The notes: generated from the letters alone by a model not told the origin. A DNA stretch of 64,000 nt from Azospirillum thiophilum (GCF_001305595.1 NZ_CP012401.1:2491001-2555000), one strand, 5' to 3'; counted from the stretch's first letter, positions 47,725 to 56,755 are shown. Program-made: numbers and translations.

Positions 47725-48384
47725 ATGGCTACCGACAAAGACCATACCACCACACGAGAAACCGCAGACCGGACGAAGGGCTCGGTCGAGGACATGACCC
47801 GCGCCGGGGAGGCCACCACCCGCCGGGCTGCCGATGCCGCCCGGTCGATCGGAGAGGACACGGCCGAGACCGGGCGCCGTGCCGCGGACGCGGGTGCGGA
47901 GACCGGCCGGAAGATACTGGGCGCCAGTGCCGAAATGGCCCGGCGCGGTGCCGATACAACGCAATCCGTGATGGGCACCGCCTCCGAGGTCGCGGGCCGC
48001 ACATCGGAAAAATTGCAGCGGGCACTTGGCCTGTCGAAGGAAGCACAGGGCGAGGTCGCCAGCCAGACGCGCGAAACCATGGACGTGATGGTCCAGTGCG
48101 GCAGTGTTCTTGCCGATGGCTGGCAGAACGCGTGGCGCGAATGGATGGGGTTGGCGCAGGATGTCGCCACCCGCAACGCCGAAGGCATGAACGCCCTGTT
48201 GCGCAGCCGCAGCGTGCCCGATTTCTATGCGGTGCAGAGCCGCATGCTGAAGGACAACATGCAACTGGTGCTGGATCGAAGCATCAAGATCTCCGAAATG
48301 TCTGCACGCTCCGCCAACGATGCGGCGACCAAGCTGAACGCCCGCATCGAAGGTGCGGCGCAGCAGACCGAACGGCGGTTCTGA
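47725..48384 (+). CDS. Phasin-family protein
   Basis: A 219-residue amphipathic, Ala/Thr-rich helical protein. Residues 1-110 are heptad-like and low complexity. The C-terminal 100 residues (QTRETMDVMVQCGSVLADGWQNAWREW, MNALLRSRSVPDFYAVQSRMLKDNM) form a phasin_2 domain, which coats polyhydroxyalkanoate granules. GAGGAG precedes the ATG. PHA genes are not in the window. A strong terminator follows. Confidence 0.85.
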   Translation: MATDKDHTTTRETADRTKGSVEDMTRAGEATTRRAADAARSIGEDTAETGRRAADAGAETGRKILGASAEMARRGADTTQSVMGTASEVAGRTSEKLQRALGLSKEAQGEVASQTRETMDVMVQCGSVLADGWQNAWREWMGLAQDVATRNAEGMNALLRSRSVPDFYAVQSRMLKDNMQLVLDRSIKISEMSARSANDAATKLNARIEGAAQQTERRF

Positions 48385-48424
48385 GCTGCCGGCATCAGTA
48401 CTCGACGATCTCCATCCTGACCTG

Positions 48425-48454
48425 CCCCCGGCCCGCAAAGGCCGGGGGTTTTTT
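48425..48454 (+). terminator. Rho-independent terminator of the phasin gene
   Basis: CCCCCGGCC and GGCCGGGGG form a perfect 9-bp stem with loop CGCAAA, followed by TTTTTT. It lies 40 bases after the phasin stop codon, just before the convergent rlmJ. Confidence 0.95.
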
Positions 48455-48465
48455 CCGTTTCCACT

Positions 48466-49320
48466 TCAAGCCGCTTCCGGCGTCAGCCAACTGACCGCGC
48501 TGCCGCCGCCGGTGGTGGGCAGGACGGCATGCAGGGCCGGCAGCATGGCGCGCAACGTCTCGTCCAGCCGCCAGGGCGCGTTGACGATCAGCAGGCCCGA
48601 GCCGTTCAGGCGCAGATGGGTGTCTTCCGGATGCCAGGTCAGTTCGGCGATCAGGATCTTCGGGATCCCGGTCTTCTCAACCGCGTCCTGGAACCGCCAG
48701 ACGGCTGCCCGCTCCTTGATCGGATACCACAGGGCGAAGACGCCGGTAGGCCAGCGCCGATGCGCCAGTGCCAGCCCCTCCGCCATGCGTGCGAACTCGT
48801 CCGGCTGTTCGAAGGGCGGGTCGACCAGCACCAGCCCGCGCTTCTCCCGGGGCGGCAGATGGGCCTTCAGCGCCGTGTAGGCGTCGGTCTGGTGGACGGC
48901 GACGCTGCGGTCTCCGGCGAACTCGGCCTTCAGGCTGCGGGCATCGTCAGGGTGCAGTTCCACCAGGACCATCCGGTCCTGCGGGCGCAGGGCCGCACGG
49001 GCGATGTGGGGAGACCCGGGGTACCAGCGCAGCGCACCGTCCGGGTTCAGGGTCCGCACAGCATCCAGGTAGGGCGCCAGGGCCGGGTGGGGCGGAGGGT
49101 CGCCCTGCAGGCCGGCCCACAGACGGCCGATGCCCTCGTCGCTCTCCCCGGTCTTGCGGGCAGCTTCCGAGGTGAGGTCGTAACGGCCGATGCCGGCATG
49201 GGTGTCGAGCACGCAGAAGGGCGCGGGCTTGGCGCGCAGATGATCCAGGATCAGCGCCAGCACGGCATGCTTCATCACGTCGGCCGGGTTGCCGGCGTGA
49301 AAGATGTGACGGTAGTTCAT
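48466..49320 (-). CDS. rlmJ: 23S rRNA (adenine2030-N6)-methyltransferase
   Basis: A 284-residue SAM-dependent enzyme. The diagnostic N-terminus is MNYRHIFHAGNPADVMKHAVL, motif I is VLDTHAGIGRYDL, and motif IV is the N6-adenine type VDPPFEQPDEF. It methylates A2030 of 23S rRNA. The gene stands alone, convergent with the phasin gene and its terminator. Confidence 0.93.
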   Translation of the reverse strand: MNYRHIFHAGNPADVMKHAVLALILDHLRAKPAPFCVLDTHAGIGRYDLTSEAARKTGESDEGIGRLWAGLQGDPPPHPALAPYLDAVRTLNPDGALRWYPGSPHIARAALRPQDRMVLVELHPDDARSLKAEFAGDRSVAVHQTDAYTALKAHLPPREKRGLVLVDPPFEQPDEFARMAEGLALAHRRWPTGVFALWYPIKERAAVWRFQDAVEKTGIPKILIAELTWHPEDTHLRLNGSGLLIVNAPWRLDETLRAMLPALHAVLPTTGGGSAVSWLTPEAA

Positions 49321-49416
49321 GCGCCGGGGTTTACCCGATCACGGCACTCTGCGCCAGCATCTTGCCGGCGCGGCCAAACCTGTGCGATCGGGGATCGAGC
49401 CGGCCCGGAATGCGGC

Positions 49417-50112
49417 TCAGTTGATCGCGGCGACCTGCTGCGCATTGCGGAAGCTGCGGCGGGTGCGCGGGGCGACGCTGACGGGATCGGTGTCTTCGCA
49501 ACGGGAGGAGGCGAGCAGCTTGGCGCTCTGCGCATCCAACTCAGAAAGGCTCTGCCAGATCTTGCAGACATAAGCCTGGGCGCGGCGGCCCGAACCACCA
49601 TTGTAGCGCGCCAGCGCGGTCTTCCAGTTGCCTTCCTCACCATGGAAACGGATCAGGAGCTGGCCGGCGTAGAAGACGTTGTCGCGCGGCTCGACGATTC
49701 GCTCCAGCGGTTGGAACTCGCCGCGGTGGCTGGCGACCGACAGCTGCATACAGCCGACATAGGTGTTGGACCGAAGCTGGCCGCGATGGTCGCGCAGGTG
49801 GCGGGCCGCATCGCTGACGTTGCGGGCATAGTAGGGACGACCCTGCACGCTCATGGCGAAGGGGTGCGGAGCGCCGTCCTGGCCGCTTTCGATCAGGGCG
49901 ATGGCGACCAGCATGCCGGACGGAATGCCCAGCTTCTGTTCTGCTTCCACCGCATGGGTGACGCAGCTTTCCTTGGAGAGAACGGGAGAGGCGGATTGGG
50001 CCTGGGCGGCGCCGGCCACGGTCATGGCGAACAACGGAGCCGTCAGCAGTCCGGCAGCCAGTGCGAAACGCCCACCCCCCGTGGCGCGTACGCGCTGATT
50101 TCGTGCCTGCAT
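49417..50112 (-). CDS. Small lytic transglycosylase-like periplasmic protein
   Basis: A 231-residue protein with a signal peptide (cleavage near AAQAQ). The rest resembles a single SLT domain: catalytic Glu in MLVAIALIESGQDG, then VGCMQLSV (matching the usual GLMQL) and ALARYNGGSG (matching YNxG). Two cysteine pairs may form disulfides. It probably cuts peptidoglycan, perhaps to make room for a trans-envelope machine. AAGGAGA precedes the ATG at 50112. Confidence 0.82.
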   Translation of the reverse strand: MQARNQRVRATGGGRFALAAGLLTAPLFAMTVAGAAQAQSASPVLSKESCVTHAVEAEQKLGIPSGMLVAIALIESGQDGAPHPFAMSVQGRPYYARNVSDAARHLRDHRGQLRSNTYVGCMQLSVASHRGEFQPLERIVEPRDNVFYAGQLLIRFHGEEGNWKTALARYNGGSGRRAQAYVCKIWQSLSELDAQSAKLLASSRCEDTDPVSVAPRTRRSFRNAQQVAAIN

Positions 50113-50711
50113 CCCAAATCTCCTTCTGCTGACGCCCCGTCCATTACGGCGGCTGTTTGACCCCCCGCGCGGGGCCGTTCTTCCGGTCACCGAGTCGCTT
50201 ACGGCGACCGCCTCCTACCCAAGTGTTCTGCGCCTCCCGATCGGGCGCCGCGGTCACACTTCCAAAAATTTGATCCATCGTCAACCCGCTTGCTCCCTGG
50301 TAATACCACAGCTTTCGTCCGTCAGATGTCACCCCGGGCCGCCGGACGGAAGGAGTAGGCGCTTAGATGAGCCACATAAGCCCTTGAATTGCCACATTTG
50401 ATGACGCAATCGATCGGGGTGGCCCAGTCGTCCGGCGCGCCCCTCCGGACACCCTACGAAAAATGGGCTAACGCGACCGCGTGTCGCCCGAATCACACGT
50501 CCAGAGGATTTTCACCACCCCCTTGCGCAACGCAGCATGTTGGGGCAGTAAACTCCGCCGTCCCATTTCCCCGGACCTTGGCCGGACCCGGGAGTCCGGG
50601 CCGCGAGCGATGCCGCAACGTCTCCCGGGATCGCCCCGACAGCGGCCGGATGGGAGCCTGCCGGTCCGGCGCCACCGCTTCGGCCCAAACCCGACGATAG
50701 AGGAATCCCAT
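50113..50711. other. Divergent intergenic region, 599 bases
   Basis: This gap holds no clear gene. A minus-strand frame at 50144-50332 with a GTG start could encode 62 residues (it contains KLWYYQGASGLTMDQIF), but I recognise no family and it would end just before the transglycosylase. Plus-strand open frame running into the TPR-methyltransferase has atypical composition and no ribosome site. Promoters for both flanking genes are expected here. Confidence 0.5.
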
Positions 50712-52055
50712 TTGCCAGCGGATCCGTCCTTCGGCGAAGCGTCGCCCGCTTCCCCTTCCGATCAACTGTTCCGGTACGGTTACGATCGGCTTTATGGTGG
50801 GGATTTCACAGCTGCCGCCGATGGATTCCGCAGGACGGCCGCCATCGTTCCGGACAATGGCGAGGCCTGGGCGGCGTTGGCCGATGCCAATGGCGGCTCC
50901 GGCGCCTTGGGGCGTAGTGCCGCCGCCTGGCGGTGCGCCGTCACCCTGGAGCCAGGGAACTGGACCTGGCGGCTGATGCTGGCCGAGGCCTTGCGGCAGT
51001 GCGGCGAAATCCCTGCCGCACTTGCGTTCCATACACAGTTGGTGGCCGAGCGCAGCGATTCGGCGCAAGCCCGACTCGGGCTCGCCCGCTGCCTGACCGC
51101 ACTCGGGCGGATGGATGAGGCGCTGGACGAGTTCCGGGAGGCGGTTGCCCTGCGTCCAGACGACCGTGACGCGGTCCTGGCCCTGGCGGAGGCGCTGACC
51201 GCATGCGGCGATGCCCTGGCCGCGGTGGAGCTGCTCCAACCGCTGGCACACCGCTTCGAGGACGACGCCGCGGTCCATCATGCGCTTGGCCGCGGCTGGC
51301 TGGCGCTGCGGGAACCAGCTAAGGCCCTGGCGGCGCTGCGCCGTGCGCGTGACGGGGCCGAAGGCGACGAGGCCGCCGCCATAGAACGGCTGGTCGCGGC
51401 GTTGGAGGCCGGGGAGGGGGCCGACCTGTCGGCCGCCTATGTCCGCGCCCTGTTCGACCGCTATGCCGACCGATTCGACCAGGATCTCGTCGGCAAGCTC
51501 GGATATGCGGCGCCGGAGTTGCTGCGCGGGGCGGTGGACCGCGTCCTGCCGGAAGCGGCGGGCCTGCGGATCCTCGATCTCGGCTGCGGCACCGGGCTGG
51601 CCGGCGTCAGCTTCAAGCCGCTGGCCGGGCATCTGGCCGGCGTCGACCTGTCGCCGCGCATGGTGGAAAAGGCGCGGCAGCGCGGGCTCTATGACGAACT
51701 CGGCGTCGGCGACGTGGTGGAGGCGATGGAGCGGACGCCCGGCGCCTGGGACCTGCTGGTCGCCGCCGACGTGCTGGTCTACATCGGCGATCTCGTCCCG
51801 GTCTTCGCGGCGGCGGCCTCCGCCCTGCCGCCGGGGGGCCTCTTCGCCGCCACGGTGGAGCGGTTGCCGACGGAGTCGGCCGAACCCTTCGCGCTCGGAG
51901 CGACACGCCGCTATGCCCATGCGGAGACCTATGTCAGGGCCGCTGCGGTGACGGCAGGCTTCTCGGTCCGCCTGATCGAGCCCTGTACCCCGCGCCGGGA
52001 AAAGGGAGTGCCCGTCGACGGGCTGCTGTTCGTGATGGAGCGCGCCTCACTGTAA
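50712..52055 (+). CDS. TPR-repeat SAM-dependent methyltransferase
   Basis: A 447-residue fusion. Residues about 20-230 hold several tetratricopeptide repeats (for example GDFTAAADGFRRTAAIVPDN and GRMDEALDEFREAVALRPDD). Residues 250-447 form a class I methyltransferase (LFDRYADRFDQDL, then motif I ILDLGCGTGLAG, VDLSPRMVEKARQRGLY, VAADVLVYIGDL). The substrate is unknown; relatives act on small molecules or proteins. The TTG start at 50712 is preceded by AGAGGAA at ideal spacing. The neighbour on the other strand is a PhoD-like protein, convergent. Confidence 0.87.
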   Translation: MPADPSFGEASPASPSDQLFRYGYDRLYGGDFTAAADGFRRTAAIVPDNGEAWAALADANGGSGALGRSAAAWRCAVTLEPGNWTWRLMLAEALRQCGEIPAALAFHTQLVAERSDSAQARLGLARCLTALGRMDEALDEFREAVALRPDDRDAVLALAEALTACGDALAAVELLQPLAHRFEDDAAVHHALGRGWLALREPAKALAALRRARDGAEGDEAAAIERLVAALEAGEGADLSAAYVRALFDRYADRFDQDLVGKLGYAAPELLRGAVDRVLPEAAGLRILDLGCGTGLAGVSFKPLAGHLAGVDLSPRMVEKARQRGLYDELGVGDVVEAMERTPGAWDLLVAADVLVYIGDLVPVFAAAASALPPGGLFAATVERLPTESAEPFALGATRRYAHAETYVRAAAVTAGFSVRLIEPCTPRREKGVPVDGLLFVMERASL

Positions 52056-52070
52056 CCAAACAGGGGGCAA

Positions 52071-53594
52071 TCAAATGGCTTGTGCGTAGTGACCGGGGTC
52101 GCCCGGCAGGCACCAGCGCGCATGCAACTGGCCCTTGCCGTCGAAGGCGCAGGCGATCCATCCCGGCCCCTGCAACAGCGTCCGCCCGCCCTCGGCGAAA
52201 ATCGGCAACTCGAAGCGGTGGGCGGGCGTCCGGCCGGACCGGGCCGCCATTGCCGCCAGACGCGCCCGCCAGCGGAGTCGCCAATCGGGGTGGACATCGC
52301 CGGTGAAGCGGGGGGCATAGAGCTGCCACATCTCCAGCCCGCCGCCGCGCAGTACGCCGCGCCCCGCGCTTCCGGCCAGCCCGCGCGAGGCGATGGTGAT
52401 GCGGCAGCCGCTGCGCCGGGAGAAGTCGGCCAGCATATGGACCAGCCGGTCCCGGTCGGCATGACGCCCCGCAACGGCCCATCGGGTGCTCCAGGCAGTG
52501 CCCGGCCGGCCCCCCAAAAGGCGGCCCAGCCGCTGCCACAGGCCGGCGGGCCGGCTGTCGGAGGGGTCGGACACGGCGCCTGCGGGCATCAGCAGCGGTC
52601 CGCCGCTGACCAGGATCAGGTGACGGCAGCTGGAAAAACGGTCCAGCCAGTCCGGCAGCAGGCTCCAGTCGCGGTCCGACAGCAGGTGCCGGCGGCTGCG
52701 GTCGCTCCACAGATCGAGCGCCAGCAGGCCGACCTCGCCGACGACAAATCCCTGCGACAGCGTTCCGCCGGCGGCTCCCCATAGGCAATCGGGTGGCGAA
52801 TCGGCAACCGAGGCGGTCTGGAACAGCTGGATCTGCCGCCGCGCCGCCGCAATCAGCGGCCACAGACTGCGCGACGCGGCATCGCCATCCTCCCGACCGC
52901 TCCAGGCGCCGGCCAGAAGGCGCCCGAGGTCGGCGCGATCCCACATCATCACCGACGGGATGGACGCCAGCGCATCCGCCGCGGCCGCACCGCTCCAGAA
53001 CTGCAGCATGCGCTCAAAGCCGGCATTCATCAGTTCTTCCGTCAGACCGGGCCGAGGCGGGCCCAGCCGGTGGACGGCGGCCAACAGTCCGGCGGCCTGG
53101 GGAGCGTCGGCCAGCACCGCGTCCCCATCGGTCTGCCCGCCGGCCTGGACCAGCAGATGGTAACGGTCGGCGGCATGGCGGGAGACGAGGTCCGGCCATA
53201 GGGATGGGGGCTGGGGCGGGGCCGGGATTGACGCGCCGCCGGGCGACTCCAGCGCTATCATTCCGCTTCCATACAGAATGGCCATTCGTGGGAATGAATA
53301 ACGACCCGGAACAATTATTGTCCAGCGCGGTCCGTCGGGAAACCCATAGGTGACGTCGGTGTCGCGCATGCCGCGCGGCACGGCGAAGTCGAAGCGCCAG
53401 ACATGGCGGCGGCGCCATACGGTCAAATGGCGCGGCGGAACGGGGAGGGTGACGCCGTCCACCCGCAGATCGTCCGGTTCGACCTCGCCATCCAGCACGA
53501 ACAACGCCGACAGCCACCAGCGGTCGCGTTGTTCACCGCGAAAATACAGGATGGGGCCGAGCAGGATGCTCGGCTCCGCTCGTCTGCGCGCCAT
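52071..53594 (-). CDS. PhoD-like protein with degenerate active site
   Basis: A 507-residue protein whose layout follows bacterial PhoD-like alkaline phosphatases: N-terminal GPILYFRGEQRDRWWLSALFV and MRDTDVTYGF, central ALASIPSVMMWD, then DWLDRFSSCRHLILVSGGPLL and a final LADFSRRSGCRITIAS. The metal-binding motifs are lost. Where relatives have DDHDIFDGWGS this has DRADLGRLLAG; the GDQ-type motif reads AGGQTDGDAV, and the SGDVH motif reads ASRGLAG. No signal peptide is present. It is probably a non-catalytic relative. It is convergent with the TPR-methyltransferase, 15 bases apart. Confidence 0.6.
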   Translation of the reverse strand: MARRRAEPSILLGPILYFRGEQRDRWWLSALFVLDGEVEPDDLRVDGVTLPVPPRHLTVWRRRHVWRFDFAVPRGMRDTDVTYGFPDGPRWTIIVPGRYSFPRMAILYGSGMIALESPGGASIPAPPQPPSLWPDLVSRHAADRYHLLVQAGGQTDGDAVLADAPQAAGLLAAVHRLGPPRPGLTEELMNAGFERMLQFWSGAAAADALASIPSVMMWDRADLGRLLAGAWSGREDGDAASRSLWPLIAAARRQIQLFQTASVADSPPDCLWGAAGGTLSQGFVVGEVGLLALDLWSDRSRRHLLSDRDWSLLPDWLDRFSSCRHLILVSGGPLLMPAGAVSDPSDSRPAGLWQRLGRLLGGRPGTAWSTRWAVAGRHADRDRLVHMLADFSRRSGCRITIASRGLAGSAGRGVLRGGGLEMWQLYAPRFTGDVHPDWRLRWRARLAAMAARSGRTPAHRFELPIFAEGGRTLLQGPGWIACAFDGKGQLHARWCLPGDPGHYAQAI

Positions 53595-53765
53595 GGTCCA
53601 TCCGTCCGATCCGGGCCTTCACCAAAAGAAAGGCGGTACCGCATCCCATAGCGCAAGGGGCTGCCGGAGGGAGAAAAAAATAAAGCAGCCGGTCAATCGG
53701 CGATCGACCGATCCACGGCCAGCCGGTTTCCCGGCCCGTCCATGGATCGCCCGGCAACGCCCGGA

Positions 53766-53990
53766 TCAACCGTTCCGTTTACGCAACAATTCCAGCATGC
53801 GGGAAGGAACCTCCTCGCTCAGCACCGGATCGTACAGGCGATGGAGTTCCTCCACATGCTGCCGGTGCTGAACGAGCAGCGCCCTGGCATCGGGGTCGCT
53901 CTGCACCACGCTCTCGAATTCCGCACGCTCCTGCTCATCCAGGGCGCCGTCCAGATAGGCGTTTATATCGGTCATCGTCACACGCTTCAT
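53766..53990 (-). CDS. Small anti-sigma-factor-like protein
   Basis: A 74-residue acidic protein with the helical N-terminal pattern of ECF anti-sigma factors (INAYLDGALDEQERAEFESVVQSDPDARALL, then a C-terminal PSRMLELL helix). It lacks both the zinc-binding His/Cys motif and any membrane segment, so only a sigma-binding-like domain is present. Candidate partner is the ECF sigma factor encoded at 55330-55803, one gene away. ATGs at 53990 and 53975 are both possible. Confidence 0.6.
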   Translation of the reverse strand: MKRVTMTDINAYLDGALDEQERAEFESVVQSDPDARALLVQHRQHVEELHRLYDPVLSEEVPSRMLELLRKRNG

Positions 53991-54274
53991 CTCTGTCGTT
54001 CCCGGATGGGTCGCCGGGGAGTCTTCCCTGGGACACGATCAACCGTGGCACGTCCGGCGTGACACGCCCGGCGCCGCCGCCGTTCCCGGAAAAGGCCAGC
54101 CGAAAGGACGCCTGCCCGACATCTTACGGGCATGAACCTCGGCCATACCAGTCCGACGAACGGCACGATCATCGCTCCCTTTCGAGGCGGGCAATCCGGC
54201 ATCGGCATCCTCTTTCGCGTCACCCGGGCAAGTAACAGGGCGGCATCGCCTATTGTTCCGTCCGACAGCCGGGC

Positions 54275-54299
54275 GGAACGCGACGCAATCGCGCCTGTT
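54275..54299 (+). promoter_or_regulatory. Possible EcfG-type promoter of the SDR gene
   Basis: GGAAC (54275-54279), 17 bases, then GTT (54297-54299), located 61 bases before the SDR start. YghA-type SDRs often belong to the general stress regulon, which makes the match more plausible, but it remains a pattern seen by eye. Confidence 0.4.
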
Positions 54300-54359
54300 G
54301 TCGTTGTGCAACGCAGCCCACCCGCGTCACGAAGGCGTTACCTTGGAAGGAGAGTGCCC

Positions 54360-55232
54360 ATGGCTCAGCAAAAGAGCCGACATCCGGCCGGTCAACCGCC
54401 GCAGCACCAGGGCAAGCGGCCCGGACACCAGGGTCCGATGAACCCCCAGCCGTCCGAGACCCGGCCCGGCTATCGCGGCAGCGGCAAGCTGCGCGACAAG
54501 GTGGCGCTGATCACCGGCGGAGACAGCGGCATCGGCCGCGCCATCGCCGTGCTGTACGCGCGCGAAGGGGCCAAGGTCGGCATCCTATACCTGAACGAGG
54601 ACGAGGACGCCCGCGAGACCCGCCGCCTGGTCGAGGCGGAGGGCCAGCCCTGCACCATCCTGAGCGGCGACGCCGGCCAGGAGGAAATCTGCCGCAACGC
54701 GGTGGAGCGCATGATCGCCGACCATGGTCGCCTCGACATCGTGATCAACAACGCGGCGGAGCAGCACCCGCAGAAGTCGATCGAATACATCACCGCCGAG
54801 CAGCTGGAACGGACCTTCCGCACCAACATCTTCTCCCAGTTCTTCATGGTGAAGGCGGCGCTGCCGCATCTGCACGAGGGGGCGTGCATCGTCAACACCA
54901 CCTCCGTCACCGCCTACAAGGGCAGTCCGGAGTTGCTGGACTATTCGGCGACCAAGGGCGCCATCGTCGCCTTCACCCGGTCGCTATCCATGGCGCTGGC
55001 CGACCGCGGCATCCGGGTCAACGCCGTCGCTCCCGGCCCGATCTGGACCCCGCTGATCCCGTCCACCTTCGACGAGGAGAAGGTGGAGAGCTTCGGCAGC
55101 AACGTGCCGATGAAACGCGCAGGCCAGCCCGACGAGGTGGCTCCGTGCTTCGTGTTCCTCGCCTCCGCCGATTCCTCCTACATGTCGGGTCAGGTGCTGC
55201 ACCCGAACGGCGGTACGGTGGTGAACGGCTGA
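54360..55232 (+). CDS. Stress-type short-chain dehydrogenase (YghA/GsiB-39-like)
   Basis: A 290-residue SDR. A 45-residue polar N-terminal extension rich in Gln, His and Pro (HPAGQPPQHQGKRPGHQGP) precedes the fold. The NAD(P) loop TGGDSGIG is near 53-60, NNAAEQHP follows, and the catalytic pair is YSATKGA. The extension and NNAAEQ pattern define the YghA/general-stress-protein-39 subgroup. GGAAGGAGA precedes the ATG at 54360. It lies between an anti-sigma-like gene and an ECF sigma gene. Confidence 0.88.
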   Translation: MAQQKSRHPAGQPPQHQGKRPGHQGPMNPQPSETRPGYRGSGKLRDKVALITGGDSGIGRAIAVLYAREGAKVGILYLNEDEDARETRRLVEAEGQPCTILSGDAGQEEICRNAVERMIADHGRLDIVINNAAEQHPQKSIEYITAEQLERTFRTNIFSQFFMVKAALPHLHEGACIVNTTSVTAYKGSPELLDYSATKGAIVAFTRSLSMALADRGIRVNAVAPGPIWTPLIPSTFDEEKVESFGSNVPMKRAGQPDEVAPCFVFLASADSSYMSGQVLHPNGGTVVNG

Positions 55233-55276
55233 TTCCGGGCCGGGATTCTCCCGGAGGCGCGCTTGATGGGATCAGG

Positions 55277-55309
55277 AAAAAAGGCCCCCGCGTCGATGAC
55301 GCGGAGGCC
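55277..55309 (-). terminator. Rho-independent terminator of the ECF sigma gene
   Basis: Reading leftward, GGCCTCCGCGTC and GACGCGGGGGCC form a 12-bp stem with one mismatch and a 3-base loop, followed by TTTTTT. It lies 20 bases past the sigma-factor stop. Confidence 0.8.
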
Positions 55310-55329
55310 TGAGGCGGGGAAAAGGATGG

Positions 55330-55803
55330 TCAGGCGGCCATCAGGGTGTTCAGCCGTTCACGCGCGCGGCACAGGCGGGAACGGATGGTGCCGATCGACA
55401 CGTTCAGCGTCTCCGCCGCCTCCTGGTAGGGGCGGCCTTCGATGGCGACCAGCTTCACCACCTTGCGCTGGCTGGGGGTGAGGGAGGAAAAGGCGCGATC
55501 GACGTCCCGGAAGACCAGCCGCGACATCTGCGCCGCATCGACCGACATGGCGCCGTCCCACAGTTCCACCTTGGTCACGTGGCGGTCGCGCTGAAGATTG
55601 TTGAAGTGCAGGTTCTTCAGCATGGTGGTCAACCATGCCTGCATATTGGTGCCGGGTTCGAAACGATGCTGGCGTGAGAGGGCGCGGGCCATGCAATCCT
55701 GCAACAGGTCTTCCGCCGCGTTGGCGTCGCGGGTCAGCTTGCAGGCATAGCGCTGCAGATTGGGCATGCAACGGATCAGTTCGTTTTCGAACGAGTACGC
55801 CAT
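55330..55803 (-). CDS. ECF-family RNA polymerase sigma factor
   Basis: A 157-residue sigma factor. Region 2 spans about 10-80 (MPNLQRYACKLTRDANAAEDLLQDCMARAL, then TNMQAWLTTMLKNLHFNNLQR). Region 4 spans about 100-155 (FSSLTPSQRKVVKLVAIEGRPYQEAAETL, NVSIGTIRSRLCRARERL). The style is close to EcfG-like general stress sigma factors, but no phyR or nepR is adjacent. The ATG at 55803 has GGAGGA upstream. A terminator follows. Confidence 0.92.
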   Translation of the reverse strand: MAYSFENELIRCMPNLQRYACKLTRDANAAEDLLQDCMARALSRQHRFEPGTNMQAWLTTMLKNLHFNNLQRDRHVTKVELWDGAMSVDAAQMSRLVFRDVDRAFSSLTPSQRKVVKLVAIEGRPYQEAAETLNVSIGTIRSRLCRARERLNTLMAA

Positions 55804-56212
55804 GGTCTTTTCGTCCTCCACGGTCTGGCCTCCACGGTCTGGTGCGTCTCCGGCCGGGGAACGGCGGAACCCGGCGGGGACGGCATTGGGCGTTCCGGCG
55901 CGCGTTGGCGCTGCCGGTTCGAAAAGCTGGTGGTGTCTTGTGCGGTCTTGCGGCCTCAGATCCTGAGGTGCCGGGCGGTCCGGAGGTCCGCCACAGCCCG
56001 GCCCGTCATCTGTCGCGGGGCGGAGATCCGTGCAGGATGCCGCGGCACGATCCGGTCGGCGGTGGCGTCATCGGCGGTTCCCTCTTTGCCCGTCGTTGAT
56101 CGTGTCGGGAGCTAAACGCACCGCCCGTCGCCGATGTTCCACCGGAGGATTCGGAAAGAGTGACATCGGTGGCAGATTGAAGCGATTCCGGTCACGGTCC
56201 CGCTTGCCGGGT
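55804..56212. other. Non-coding gap upstream of the sigma factor gene
   Basis: These 409 bases are G+C-rich and contain no reading frame with family resemblance on either strand. They hold the sigma gene's promoter and the 3' end of the GNAT transcript, whose stop lies at 56213. No hairpin with a T-run was seen. Confidence 0.5.
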
Positions 56213-56755
56213 TTACCACCATCGAATGAGCAGCGGGCGGGGCGGGGGATAGGAAGGAGCCAGCGCCTTCTCCAGCCGCAGCGCCGCCATGTCATCCTCG
56301 TAATAGGCGGGATAGACGGCGAAGCGGCGATATCCGGCGGCGGTGTAGAGCGCGATGGCCGCCGCATTGTCCGCCCGCACCTCCAACCGCAGGGCGGTGG
56401 CTCCCATCGCCGTTGCCGCACCCTCGAGCGCCGGCAGCAGTCGCCGGGCGATACCCCGGCCGCGATGGGACGGTGCGACAGCAAAGGATGTGAGCCGGGC
56501 GAAGCCCGTGCCGGCATGGACCGCGACGACGCCGTAGGCGACCGCTTGGCGCGCGACGTCCGGCGGGCCGCCATCCGCCACCAAAACCACACCTTTCGCC
56601 TTGAGGATCGCATATCGGAAATTGCGCCGCGTCATCCGGTCGGTCGCGAAGCTCTGCTCCTCGATCGCCAGCAGCGCGGGGATGTCGGCCGGTTCGGCGC
56701 GGCGAATGCCGATGCGTGTTGCATCGCAGTGGACAGGAACGATTTCGTGACGCAT
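56213..56755 (-). CDS. GNAT-family acetyltransferase (RimI-like)
   Basis: A 180-residue GNAT. Motif A is LTSFAVAPSHRGRGIARRLLPALEG, followed by LRLEVRADNAAAIALYTAAGYRRF, as in RimI-type protein N-terminal acetyltransferases. The first 15 residues precede the usual start RRAEPADIPALLAIE. The C-terminal tail is Pro-rich and basic. The substrate is unknown; it diverges from the glycogen phosphorylase gene. Confidence 0.87.
   Translation of the reverse strand: MRHEIVPVHCDATRIGIRRAEPADIPALLAIEEQSFATDRMTRRNFRYAILKAKGVVLVADGGPPDVARQAVAYGVVAVHAGTGFARLTSFAVAPSHRGRGIARRLLPALEGAATAMGATALRLEVRADNAAAIALYTAAGYRRFAVYPAYYEDDMAALRLEKALAPSYPPPRPLLIRWW

Noticed and set aside
50144..50332. Small 62-codon gene next to the lytic transglycosylase
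   Set aside because: It has a GTG start, no clear ribosome site and no recognisable family, so it is only mentioned in the intergenic entry.
53282..53350. AT-rich dip inside the PhoD-like gene as a separate promoter or insertion
   Set aside because: The reading frame continues without interruption and the residues there fit the family alignment.
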